Assembly (NCBI RefSeq): GCF_009380155.1
Contig: NZ_WHUV01000004.1
Span: 62,001-126,000 of the forward strand
Origin: Pseudomonas piscis
GTDB lineage: Bacteria > Pseudomonadota > Gammaproteobacteria > Pseudomonadales > Pseudomonadaceae
Direction of reading: 5' to 3'
Length of the DNA: 64,000 nucleotides
The position numbers and the translations under genes are program-made. Positions 26,194 through 34,415 of this stretch are shown here, in pieces. A model generated the notes under the pieces. That model ran no database searches, was not told the origin of the DNA, and saw only the letters and a program-made list of their open reading frames with translations. Within the stretch, counting starts at the first letter, position 1; every line of letters starts with the position of its first letter.

Positions 26194-26267
26194 CAGGCCG
26201 TTTAAAAACTACCTGCGTTGCCATCGCTGCGTTGAAAACAGGCTCGCCTACATTTTTCAACGGCCTG
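26194..26267. repeat. Long imperfect inverted repeat after cysA
   Basis: CAGGCCGTTTAAAAA at the left end is mirrored by TTTTTCAACGGCCTG at the right end (one mismatch). They enclose a 44-bp centre with GCGTTG repeats. It starts at the cysA stop and may work as a transcription terminator. The symmetric ends also resemble a small MITE-like intergenic element. Confidence 0.6.
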
Positions 26268-26273
26268 CTAAAG

Positions 26274-26377
26274 CATCGCGGGCAAGCCGGATCGCCGCCC
26301 GCTCGCTCCTACGGATCGAAGTGGTTCGCCAATACCGCGAACGACACGAACCTGTAGGGGCGAGGCTTGCCCGCGAT
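26274..26377. repeat. REP pair, GCGGGCAAGC family
   Basis: ATCGCGGGCAAGCCGG...GCTCGCTCCTAC is followed about 40 bp later by the inverted copy CTGTAGGGGCGAGGCTTGCCCGCGAT. This is the head-to-tail pair arrangement of pseudomonad REP elements. Confidence 0.8.
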
Positions 26378-26400
26378 CCGGTTTTGCCTGCGATATCGAT

Positions 26401-26925
26401 CTAGATCGCGGCACGCTTCGGATTGGCCCGCACACCCCCCGCCCGTGCTTCGATCTGCTGCTTGAGGTCATGGCGCAGGCCCAGCAGGAAGGCCAGCTCG
26501 GCCACCACGAACAGTGGGCCGATGATCAGCCCGGAGATGTCATCGACGAAGGCCGGCTTGCGCCCTTCGTAGTAATGGCCGACGAACTGGATCACCCAGC
26601 CCACAACGAACATGCCCACGCCACTGGCCAGCCAGACCAGGGTGCTCTGTTGCGCCAGTGCCTGGCCAGCCCACACCGACAAGCCCATCAGTACGCTCAT
26701 CAATAACCCCAGGCGCAGTTCCAGGCGCAGGTAGTACAACGCTGCGAACAGGGCCAGCAGCAGCGCCGGCGAGAGCATCAACCCGGCCACCGGCCAGGCC
26801 GGACGGGACAGCAGTACGGCCACGGCGACCACGATCATCGGGATGCCGATGAAGTGGCTGGCGATATTGCGTGGGTCGCGGTGATAGGCCGCGTATTGAC
26901 TGAGGTGATCGACGAGGCTTTTCAT
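26401..26925 (-). CDS. Mpo1/DUF962-family membrane protein
   Basis: The 174-residue protein has four hydrophobic segments. Family motifs include HRDPRNIASHFIGIPMIV near the N-terminus and VGHYYEGRKPAFVDDISGLIIGPLFVVAEL near the C-terminus; the conserved His residues fit an iron-binding membrane enzyme. The yeast member Mpo1 is an Fe-dependent dioxygenase acting on 2-hydroxy fatty acids. The bacterial role is not settled. It is divergent from the Crp/Fnr regulator at 27026, and the same pair occurs near cysA in P. aeruginosa (from memory). Confidence 0.8.
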   Translation of the reverse strand: MKSLVDHLSQYAAYHRDPRNIASHFIGIPMIVVAVAVLLSRPAWPVAGLMLSPALLLALFAALYYLRLELRLGLLMSVLMGLSVWAGQALAQQSTLVWLASGVGMFVVGWVIQFVGHYYEGRKPAFVDDISGLIIGPLFVVAELAFLLGLRHDLKQQIEARAGGVRANPKRAAI

Positions 26926-27025
26926 TGTTGTTCCTCCGTTGGGGTAACGGGATCATGCCGGACGCCCGATCACGGCTCTGTCGGCTAGGCGACAATCAAG
27001 GCGATGCCCTGGGAAAACACGGTCC

Positions 27026-27715
27026 ATGAATATGCAGCAATGGCGCGAATGCCTGATGGCCGGCCAGTGGTTCAGCCACTTGCCGGCCTCTCTACAGGAT
27101 AGTCTGCTCGACAATGCCCGCCTGCGGCGGCTGGCGCCGGGGCAGTACCTGTTTCGCCGTGGCGATCCACCCTGCGGCCTGTATGCAGTGGTCGAAGGCA
27201 TGGTGCGGGTCGGCGCGGTCAGCGAACAGGGCAAGGAGGCCTTGCTCAGCCTGGTGGAGGCGCCTCACTGGTTCGGCGAGATCTGCCTGTTCGATGGCCA
27301 GCCGCGCACCCACGATGCCTGCGCCGAGGGCGCCTGCACCTTGCTCCAGGTACCCCAGGCAAGCCTTGTGCGGCTATTGGACGAGCAACCCGTCTACTGG
27401 CGCCAGTTCGCCCTGTTGATGAGCCACAAGCTGCGCCTGGCCTTCATCAACCTGGAGCAACTGAGCCTGATGCCGGCTCCGGCGCGGGTGGCCAACCGCC
27501 TGCTGGCGATGGCCGCCGGTTATGGCGAGGTGGCCCAGAGCCGGCGCCTGCTGCAACTGCCCCAGGAACAGCTGGCGCTGATGCTCTCGCTGTCGCGCCA
27601 GACCACCAACCAGATCCTCAAGGACCTGCAGCACCAGGGCATCCTGCGCCTGAGCTACGGCGAGATCGAGATCCTCGATGCCGAACGCCTGCGTGCCCTC
27701 GCCAGTTCCGTGTAG
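27026..27715 (+). CDS. Crp/Fnr-family transcription regulator
   Basis: The 229-residue protein has an N-terminal cyclic-nucleotide-binding fold (LAPGQYLFRRGDPPCGLYAVVEGMVRVG, then HWFGEICLFDGQPRTHDACAEG). A C-terminal winged helix-turn-helix follows (LPQEQLALMLSLSRQTTNQILKDLQHQG). No Cys cluster for an Fe-S sensor is present, so it is not a true Fnr. The ligand is unknown. The stop codon TAG lies inside a GTAGCCGCTG repeat copy. Confidence 0.85.
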   Translation: MNMQQWRECLMAGQWFSHLPASLQDSLLDNARLRRLAPGQYLFRRGDPPCGLYAVVEGMVRVGAVSEQGKEALLSLVEAPHWFGEICLFDGQPRTHDACAEGACTLLQVPQASLVRLLDEQPVYWRQFALLMSHKLRLAFINLEQLSLMPAPARVANRLLAMAAGYGEVAQSRRLLQLPQEQLALMLSLSRQTTNQILKDLQHQGILRLSYGEIEILDAERLRALASSV

Positions 27716-27736
27716 CCGCTGCCGCAGGCTCGGCAC
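27711..27736. repeat. Partial REP, GTAGCCGC family, overlapping a stop codon
   Basis: GTGTAGCCGCTGCCGCAGGCTCGG matches the start of the family seen at 35452 and 62237. Its TAG is the stop codon of the Crp/Fnr gene. Confidence 0.55.
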
Positions 27737-27789
27737 GCGCCGCCATCTGGCGGTGCCTGGTTCTATGCAGGTCAGGGACGGTTCGGGGA

Positions 27790-28794
27790 TCAGCGCAGGC
27801 CGTCGCGAAATTGCCCGGGGGTCATGCCGGTCCAGCGCTTGAAGGCCCGGCTGAAGCTGCTGGCGTCGGCGAACCCCAGCAGGTAGCTGATCTCGCTCAG
27901 GGAGCAGGCCGGGTCGCGCAGGTGCAGCAGGGCGAGGTTTTCCCGGCATTCGTTGAGCAGCGTGTCGAAGCGCGTGCCTTCGTCCGCCAGGTGCCGTTGC
28001 AGGCTGCGTAGGCTCAGGTGCAGGGCCTGGGCCACCCGCTCGGCGGCCGGCTCGCCGTCGGGCAACTGGGCCTCGATCACCTCGCGCACCTTGCGCTCCC
28101 AGGTCAGCGGCCGCAGTTGCGCAAGGGCGCGCTTGAGCACTTGCTCGTTATGTTCGGCCAGCTCCGGGTTGGCGTCGTCCAGGTGGCTTTCGAAATCCTG
28201 CACGCGAAACTCCAGGCAATCCTCGCTGGCCGCGAAGTGCACCGGGCAGCGGAACACCCGGTGCCATTGGCTGGGGTCCTCTGGCTGCGGCCGCCGCAGG
28301 TGTACGGCCAGCGGCGCGTACTCACGGCCCAGGCGGCTGCGACAGGTGCGCACGTGGATCGCGGCGAACGCGTCGATGGCCTCGAACGCCGGCTGCTGGG
28401 CGCCTTCGGGCATCTTCAGGACGAAGCGGTAGCGGTCCGAGTCGCGGATCAACTGCGGAACCAGGGCATCGCTGACCACCTGGTGATAGCGCAGGATGCG
28501 CTCGAACACCTCGCGCAAGCTGCCGCTGGCCACCAGCGCATACCCCAGGGCATGGAAAGTGGTGGGGCTGACGAAGCGCGACACCCGCAGGCCGATGGCC
28601 GGATCACCGCTGGCCTGTACCGCCAGTTGCCACAGACGAGTGGTGGCCGACAGCGGATAGCGGGCGTTGGGATTGTCCATCAATTGGGGGTCAAGTCCGG
28701 CCTCGCGGCACAGGGCCGCGCTATCCAGGTCCAGGGCATCCAGCTGCTTGCGCAGGGCGCGGGTCCAGCTGGCGAGAGAGGTGGCTTCGGTCAT
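27790..28794 (-). CDS. AraC-family regulator
   Basis: The 334-residue protein has an N-terminal ligand-type domain of the OruR/ArgR-like subgroup (LDLDSAALCREAGLDPQLM, TTFHALGYALVASGSLREVFERILRYHQ). The C-terminal AraC HTH pair is clear (SLRSLQRHLADEGTRFDTLL; LSEISYLLGFADASSFSRAFKRWTGMTPGQFR). ATG at 28794 is chosen over an upstream ATG in poor context. It is divergent from the desaturase at 28895 with 100 bp between, so it probably controls that gene. Confidence 0.85.
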   Translation of the reverse strand: MTEATSLASWTRALRKQLDALDLDSAALCREAGLDPQLMDNPNARYPLSATTRLWQLAVQASGDPAIGLRVSRFVSPTTFHALGYALVASGSLREVFERILRYHQVVSDALVPQLIRDSDRYRFVLKMPEGAQQPAFEAIDAFAAIHVRTCRSRLGREYAPLAVHLRRPQPEDPSQWHRVFRCPVHFAASEDCLEFRVQDFESHLDDANPELAEHNEQVLKRALAQLRPLTWERKVREVIEAQLPDGEPAAERVAQALHLSLRSLQRHLADEGTRFDTLLNECRENLALLHLRDPACSLSEISYLLGFADASSFSRAFKRWTGMTPGQFRDGLR

Positions 28795-28894
28795 GCGATT
28801 GGCGCGTCCGGTCAACAGGTTGGCGTTCACAGCTAGCGCCCCGGGCCGGGGCTCGGGGCAGGATGCACACATCACTGACCCAGAGGATGGAATC

Positions 28895-29968
28895 ATGCAC
28901 GGTACTTGCGCAAGCCCCGAACGGATGGACGCGCAACAACGCGCGGCGCATATTCGCGAAGTGGTCGTGGCCCGGGGCGACGAACTGCGCCGGCGCTATC
29001 CGCTCCTGCGCCACCAGGACGCCCTGGGCGCGGCGATCCTGGCCTTCGCCCTGGCCGGCATGGTCGGTTCCGCGGCGCTCTATCTCAATGGTCACCTGGC
29101 CTGGTGGGCCTGCCTGCTGCTCAATGCGTTCTTCGCTTCGCTGACCCACGAACTGGAGCACGACCTGATCCACAGCATGTATTTCCGCAAGCGGCGGGTG
29201 CCCCATAACCTGATGATGGGTTTGGTCTGGCTGGCTCGCCCCAGCACCATCAACCCCTGGATACGCCGCCAATTGCATTTGAACCACCACAAGGTCTCGG
29301 GTACTGCGGGCGACGTCGAAGAACGTGGCATCACCAACGGCGAGTCGTGGGGCATCGCGCGACTGCTGATGGTGGGCGACAACATGATCTCGGCCTTCGT
29401 CCATACGCTCCATGTGCCGGGCTGGAAGGCCAAGCTCAAGCGTTTCGCCCGGCTGATGGCAGCCTATGCTCCCCTGGCGCAGTTGCACTGGGGGGCCTGG
29501 TACGTGTTTCTCGGCTTCCATGGAGCCAATGGCGTCGCCGCGTTGCTGGGCACTTCCATCGAGTGGTCGGCCAGCACCCTGGCGCTGATGCAGGTGATCG
29601 ACATCGCCGTGGTGGTGATCGTCGGCCCGAACGTGCTGCGTACCTTCTGCCTGCACTTCGTCAGCTCCAACATGCACTACTACGGTGATGTCGAGCCGGG
29701 CAACGTGCTCCAGCAGACCCAGGTGCTCAACCCCTGGTGGATGTGGCCGCTGCAAGCATTCTGCTTCAACTTCGGCAGCACCCACGGCATCCATCACTTC
29801 GTGGTCAAGGAGCCCTTCTACATCCGCCAGATGACCGCGCCGGTGGCCCACCGGGTGATGGCGCAGATGGGCGTGCGTTTCAACGACATGGGCACCTTCA
29901 CCCGGGCCAATCGCTTCGCCGCCAAGGAGCAGGCGGCGATGGAGGCGGTACAGGGGGTGAAGGCTTGA
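28895..29968 (+). CDS. Membrane fatty acid desaturase/hydroxylase family protein
   Basis: The 357-residue membrane protein has three His boxes: HELEHDLIH (about residues 85-95), HLNHH and HGIHH near the C-terminus, the ligands of a membrane di-iron site. Four hydrophobic segments are visible. It is distinct from DesA at 18544 in sequence and box spacing. The likely reaction is desaturation or hydroxylation of an acyl chain or hydrocarbon; the substrate is unknown. The start follows AGAGGATGG. The divergent AraC gene is its probable regulator. Confidence 0.8.
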   Translation: MHGTCASPERMDAQQRAAHIREVVVARGDELRRRYPLLRHQDALGAAILAFALAGMVGSAALYLNGHLAWWACLLLNAFFASLTHELEHDLIHSMYFRKRRVPHNLMMGLVWLARPSTINPWIRRQLHLNHHKVSGTAGDVEERGITNGESWGIARLLMVGDNMISAFVHTLHVPGWKAKLKRFARLMAAYAPLAQLHWGAWYVFLGFHGANGVAALLGTSIEWSASTLALMQVIDIAVVVIVGPNVLRTFCLHFVSSNMHYYGDVEPGNVLQQTQVLNPWWMWPLQAFCFNFGSTHGIHHFVVKEPFYIRQMTAPVAHRVMAQMGVRFNDMGTFTRANRFAAKEQAAMEAVQGVKA

Positions 29969-29986
29969 GGTGTGATGGTTGAGCCA

Positions 29987-30030
29987 ATCGCGGGCAAGCC
30001 AGGCCGGTAGGAGCGAGGCTTGCCCGCGAT
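29987..30030. repeat. REP element, GCGGGCAAGC family, between converging genes
   Basis: A perfect 14-bp inverted repeat ATCGCGGGCAAGCC/GGCTTGCCCGCGAT encloses 16 bases that include GTAGGAGC. It separates the ends of the desaturase (+) and atsA (-) and may terminate both. Confidence 0.85.
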
Positions 30031-30049
30031 GGTGATTGCCCGGTCGCTA

Positions 30050-31660
30050 TCAGTCCGGCTGGAACGGCGACTCGCTGAGGATCACCCCGGTTTCGTCCAC
30101 GTAGCGCTGCCACTCCTGCAACAGGATTTGCAGCTTTTGCGGGTGGCTGCCGGCCAGGTCGTGGATCTCCCCGGGATCGCGCCCCAGGTCGTACAACTGC
30201 CAGGTGGCCGGGCCCACGGGGCCTGGAATGTACACCGCCTTCCATTGCCCCTGGCGGATCGCCCGGCGGCCGAACAGCTCCCAGCCGGTGACCGTGTGCT
30301 CGTCATGTACCTGCGCGGTCTCGCCGGACAGGAACCCCAGCCACGACTTGCCCCGTAGCGGTGCGATATCGCGCCCGCGCCAGCGCTTGCCCGGATGGCG
30401 CACGCCGGCCAGGTCCAGCAGGGTCGGGGTGATGTCCATCACCGTGCCGAAGCCATGGCTGACCTGCCCCTTGAGCGGCAACTGCGGGTAATGCAGCAAC
30501 GCCGGCACGCGAATCCCGCCCTGCGTGGTGAAGGCCTTGAACAGCCGCGACGGCGCGGTGGCGGCCTGGGCCCAGGCCGGTCCGTACCAGACATAGGAAT
30601 TGGCCCGGCCGATATTCTGAAGGCGGTTGTCGTAATGCTGGTCCAGGTAGCTCAACAGCTGCGGGCCGAACTTGGGGAAGGCTTCCAGCAGCGCCCCTTC
30701 GGCTCCGTTGTCGGACATGAACAGGATCAGCGTGTTGTCCAGCTGGCCCTGCTGGCGCAGGTAATCCACCACCCGGCCGATGTTCCAGTCCATGCGCTCC
30801 ACCATCGCCGCATACACCTCCATGGCCCGGGCCGAGCGCTGGCGCTGATCGTCGCTGAGGGCGGCCCACTCGGCGTCCAGGCCGATCAGCGGGTGCGGCT
30901 CGACCTGGGCGTCCACCAGCCCCAGGGCCTTGAGCTTCTCCAGCCGTTCCAGGCGCAGGGCCTCGGGGCCGGCGTCGTAGCGCCCGCGGTACTTGGCGAC
31001 GATCTCTTCAGGGGCCTGCAACGGCCAATGGGGCGCCGAGAACGGCAGGTAGGCGAAGAACGGCCGGCTCTGGTCGCGCTCCTTGAGGTACTGCAAAAGC
31101 TTGTCGCCGAAGGCATCGGAGGAATAGAACCCCTGCGGCAGCCCGTCGAGGAAGCGATCGTCCTCGATATACAGCGCCGGGGTGGACTTGAGCAGGCCCG
31201 GGGTGTGCTCGTCGTAGGTGGGTTCGAAACCATAGTGGTTGGCCGCCCCGGGCAACAACGCGAAAGAGCGCTCGAAGCCCCGGGCGTGGGGGGCGCGGTC
31301 CACGGTCAGCCCCAGGTGCCACTTGCCGCTCATCAGGGTCTGGTAGCCGGCTTCGCGCAGCAGTTCGGGCAGGGCCGCTACCCGGTCGTTGAGGTGGCCC
31401 TCGTACCCTGGCTTGCCGATCAGCTCCGGGGTCAGGGCCTCGGCCATGGTGCCGATCCCGGCGATATGGTGGTCGGTGCCGGTGAGCAGCATGGAACGGG
31501 TCGGCGAGCAGGTCGGGGCGGTATGGAAGTCGGTCAGGCGCAGGCCGTTGAAGGCCAGGGCATCGAGGTTCGGCGTGGCGATCTCGCCCCCGAAGGCGCC
31601 GAGGTCGGAAAAGCCCAGGTCGTCGGCCAGGATCACCAGGAAGTTGGGACGTTGCGGCAT
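30050..31660 (-). CDS. atsA: Arylsulfatase AtsA
   Basis: The 536-residue sulfatase hydrolyses aryl sulfates to phenol and sulfate. The CSPTR motif places the formylglycine-forming cysteine at C51. Metal ligands are in the N-terminal LADDLGFSDLG and in FMSDNGAE. SGKWHLG and the THHIAGIG-type segment match the P. aeruginosa enzyme. No signal peptide is present, consistent with a cytoplasmic location in Pseudomonas. It requires a formylglycine-generating enzyme not encoded in this window. It is co-directional with atsB and atsC, ending the operon. Confidence 0.93.
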   Translation of the reverse strand: MPQRPNFLVILADDLGFSDLGAFGGEIATPNLDALAFNGLRLTDFHTAPTCSPTRSMLLTGTDHHIAGIGTMAEALTPELIGKPGYEGHLNDRVAALPELLREAGYQTLMSGKWHLGLTVDRAPHARGFERSFALLPGAANHYGFEPTYDEHTPGLLKSTPALYIEDDRFLDGLPQGFYSSDAFGDKLLQYLKERDQSRPFFAYLPFSAPHWPLQAPEEIVAKYRGRYDAGPEALRLERLEKLKALGLVDAQVEPHPLIGLDAEWAALSDDQRQRSARAMEVYAAMVERMDWNIGRVVDYLRQQGQLDNTLILFMSDNGAEGALLEAFPKFGPQLLSYLDQHYDNRLQNIGRANSYVWYGPAWAQAATAPSRLFKAFTTQGGIRVPALLHYPQLPLKGQVSHGFGTVMDITPTLLDLAGVRHPGKRWRGRDIAPLRGKSWLGFLSGETAQVHDEHTVTGWELFGRRAIRQGQWKAVYIPGPVGPATWQLYDLGRDPGEIHDLAGSHPQKLQILLQEWQRYVDETGVILSESPFQPD

Positions 31661-31674
31661 CGAGTCACTCCTGT

Positions 31675-32490
31675 TCAGCAAGCAATGAAGGTCAAGGGCA
31701 GGTCGCTGATCCGTACCGGTGGCGGGGCCTGGTAGTGGTCGTCGCTGGTCAGTTCGTGCAGCAGTTCCTCGCGCAACTGGTGGAAGTCGAAGCTGCTGCG
31801 CTGGCGCGGATGGGGCAGGGCCACCTCGACCACGCGCTTGATCCGCCCCGGGCGTGGCTCCATCACCACCACCCGGTCGGCGAGGAAGATCGCTTCCTCG
31901 ACATCGTGGGTCACCAGTATCGTGGTGATCCGTGCCCGCTCGCGGATCGCCAGCAGCTCGTCCTGCATCTGCTGGCGGGTCAGCGCATCGAGGGCGCCGA
32001 AGGGTTCGTCCAGCAGCAGGATGCGCGGGCTGGCCACCAGCCCCCGGGCGATGGCCACCCGCTGCGCCATGCCGCCGGACAGCTGGTGCGGGTAGGCCTT
32101 GGCGAAATCCTTGAGGCCCACCAGCTCGATGAACTCGGCGATGCGCTGTTGGCGTTCGGCGGCGCCCAGGGGTTCGTTGACCAGGCCCAGGCCGATGTTC
32201 TCGGCCACGCTCAGCCAGGGGAACAACCGGTGCTCCTGGAACACGATGCCGCGTTCGCTGCCGATGCCCTCGACGGCCTTGCCGTCGACGCGTATCTGGC
32301 CACGGAACTCGGTGTCCAGGCCGATCAGCAGGCGTAACAGGGTGGACTTGCCACAGCCGCTGGAGCCGACGATGGCGACGAATTCGCCTTCGGCGATGTC
32401 CAGGTTGAATTCGCGGATCGCCTCCAGTTCGCCACCGGCGACGGGAAAGCTCTTGCCCACGTGATTGAAGCTGACCAGAGGTGCATTCAT
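31675..32490 (-). CDS. atsC: Sulfate-ester ABC transporter ATPase AtsC
   Basis: The 271-residue ATPase has Walker A GSSGCGKST, signature HQLSGGMAQRVAIARGL, Walker B ILLLDEPFGALD and switch His in LVTHDVEEA. It belongs to the SsuB/TauB/nitrate-type group. It overlaps atsB by four bases (ATGA) and precedes atsA by 14 bp. It powers import of aliphatic or aromatic sulfate esters bound by AtsR. Confidence 0.9.
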   Translation of the reverse strand: MNAPLVSFNHVGKSFPVAGGELEAIREFNLDIAEGEFVAIVGSSGCGKSTLLRLLIGLDTEFRGQIRVDGKAVEGIGSERGIVFQEHRLFPWLSVAENIGLGLVNEPLGAAERQQRIAEFIELVGLKDFAKAYPHQLSGGMAQRVAIARGLVASPRILLLDEPFGALDALTRQQMQDELLAIRERARITTILVTHDVEEAIFLADRVVVMEPRPGRIKRVVEVALPHPRQRSSFDFHQLREELLHELTSDDHYQAPPPVRISDLPLTFIAC

Positions 32491-34079
32491 GCGTGTCTCC
32501 AACGGGTGGCGTGGCGTTCCAGCCATTGCCCAAGGAAGTTGATAAGGGCGCCGGTCAGGCCCACCAGCAGCATCCCGGCCATGATCAGGTCCATGCGCAG
32601 CAGCTGCTGGGCGCTGATCATCTGGCTGCCGATCCCACCGTCGGACGGCATGAAGTACTCGGCGCCGATGGTGCCCAGCCAGGCGTAGATCAGGCTCACC
32701 CGCAGGCCGGCGAAGATCCCCGGCGCCGCCCCGGGCAACACCAGGCGCCGCAGGCGCTGCCAGAGGCCCAGGCGCAACACCTGGGCAGCCTCCGCCAGTT
32801 GTGGCGAGAGCTGGGCGACGCTGCGCTGGGTGGCGATGAACAGCGGGAAGAAGGCGGCCAGGGCGACGAAGACCCACTTGGCCAGCTCGCCCAGGCCGAA
32901 CCAGGCGGTAAGCAGCGGCACCCAGGCGAAGATGGCGATCTGGCGCAGGGCGGCCAGGGTCGGCCCCAGCAGGCGCTCGCTCAGGCGCGACAGGCCCAGC
33001 AGCAGTCCCAGTCCCAGGCCCAGGCTGCCGCCCAGCAACAGGCCGGTGAGGGTACGTCCCAGGCTCAGGCCCAGGCCGCCCAGCAGGCTGCCATCGACCA
33101 GGCCGTCGAAGGTGGTGGCCAGCACCACCAGGGGGCTGGGCAGGATGTTGGCGTCCAGCCACTGGCGTTCGCTCGCCAGTTGCCACAGGGCCAGCAGCGC
33201 CAGGGGCAGCAGCCAGGGTTGCAGGCGCTGCCAGCCCTGGTAGCGCGGGCCACGGCGAAACTCGGCGGTGGCCGGGTGCGGCCAGTACACCAGCTTGCGG
33301 TCCAGCCAGCCGATGCCGCGATCCATGGCCATGCCCAGCACGCCGATCACCAGGATGCAGACGAAGACGATATCCAGCATGAACAGCTGCCTGGCCCAGA
33401 CCATCAGGTAGCCGATGCCTTCGCTGGAGGCCAGCAGTTCCACCGCCAGCAACGAGGTCCAGCCGGTGGCCAGGGCCAGGCGCACGCCCGCCATGAAGGC
33501 TGGCAGCGCGGCGGGCAGCACCAGGCGCCGCAGCAGCAGGATCGGTGGCAGGCGCAGCACCGCGGCGGCTTCGCGCAGCCGCGGTTGCGCGTCGCGCACG
33601 CCCACCAGGGTATGTAGGGTCACCGGGACCACCACCGCCTTGAGCAGTACCACCAGCTTGAGCAGTTCGCCGATACCGAAAAACACCATGAACAGCGGTA
33701 CCCAGGCCAGGGTCGGGATCTGTGCCAGGGCGCCGAAGGTGGGAAACACCAGGCGCTCCAGGCGGCGGCTGAAGCCCATGGCGCCACCCAGCAGGGCGCC
33801 GGCGCCGATCCCGACCAGCAGGCCCCAGCCCAGTCGCTGCAGGCTGATCGCCAGGTGGCTCCAGAGCTCGCCGGCGGCCAGCTCCCGGGCACTGTTCCAG
33901 ACCAGTTCCGGGGCCGGCAGGATCTGCTCGCTCATCCATTGGTTGCGGCTGGCCAGCCACCACAGGCCGAACAACCCCAGTGGCAGCAACCAGGGCAGCA
34001 GGTGCTTGGCCGCCGGCCAGTGTTGGCGCGGGCCGGAGGGTGCCCACAGGGGCAGGCTGAGCAGGGAAACACGGGCCAT
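32487..34079 (-). CDS. atsB: Sulfate-ester ABC transporter double permease AtsB
   Basis: The 530-residue protein is a tandem fusion of two SsuC-like permease domains. Each has about six hydrophobic segments and its own EAA-type loop (LREAAAVLRLPPILLLRRLVLPAALPA and LAEAAQVLRLGLWQRLRRLVLPGAAPG). Most such transporters use two separate identical permeases. The double-length form is characteristic of AtsB. ATG 34079 follows GGAGG; a 15-codon upstream extension is open but poorly supported. Confidence 0.88.
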   Translation of the reverse strand: MARVSLLSLPLWAPSGPRQHWPAAKHLLPWLLPLGLFGLWWLASRNQWMSEQILPAPELVWNSARELAAGELWSHLAISLQRLGWGLLVGIGAGALLGGAMGFSRRLERLVFPTFGALAQIPTLAWVPLFMVFFGIGELLKLVVLLKAVVVPVTLHTLVGVRDAQPRLREAAAVLRLPPILLLRRLVLPAALPAFMAGVRLALATGWTSLLAVELLASSEGIGYLMVWARQLFMLDIVFVCILVIGVLGMAMDRGIGWLDRKLVYWPHPATAEFRRGPRYQGWQRLQPWLLPLALLALWQLASERQWLDANILPSPLVVLATTFDGLVDGSLLGGLGLSLGRTLTGLLLGGSLGLGLGLLLGLSRLSERLLGPTLAALRQIAIFAWVPLLTAWFGLGELAKWVFVALAAFFPLFIATQRSVAQLSPQLAEAAQVLRLGLWQRLRRLVLPGAAPGIFAGLRVSLIYAWLGTIGAEYFMPSDGGIGSQMISAQQLLRMDLIMAGMLLVGLTGALINFLGQWLERHATRWRHA

Positions 34080-34415
34080 GGAGGACCTCCGTCGTCGGGT
34101 GCGGCATGGCATGGGGCGGGCCACGTCCAGGCGTGGCGGAACCGATCGCTCCTACAATATGCATTTGTGTTCTATTAAAAATCACATCAATGCTATTGAG
34201 CGATAAGAGAAGCCATTTAAGGCTTCCCTTCGCCACGCATCCAATGCATTTGGAGAATATTTTCCATGCATTTTCCGCATGTTCCCGGGGGAGCCCCGTA
34301 CTGACTGATTTATTTCTTTCGGTTATTAAAATGTGAATTTTTAGTATTTAAATGCCTTGCCCTGCTGGGCCTACCTTGGGCTCCTCAACGCCTTTGCCCT
34401 CCAGGAGCCGTCCCC
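34080..34415. promoter_or_regulatory. Divergent ats control region
   Basis: This 336-bp region separates atsB (-) and atsR (+). It is much more AT-rich than its flanks. AATGCAT and ATGCATT arms lie 16 bp apart at 34243-34272, around a GGAGAATATTTTCC core. A GAAGCC/GGCTTC hairpin lies at 34209-34226 and a third ATGCATTT near 34159. These are candidate sites for a sulfur-starvation regulator of both operons. Confidence 0.5.
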
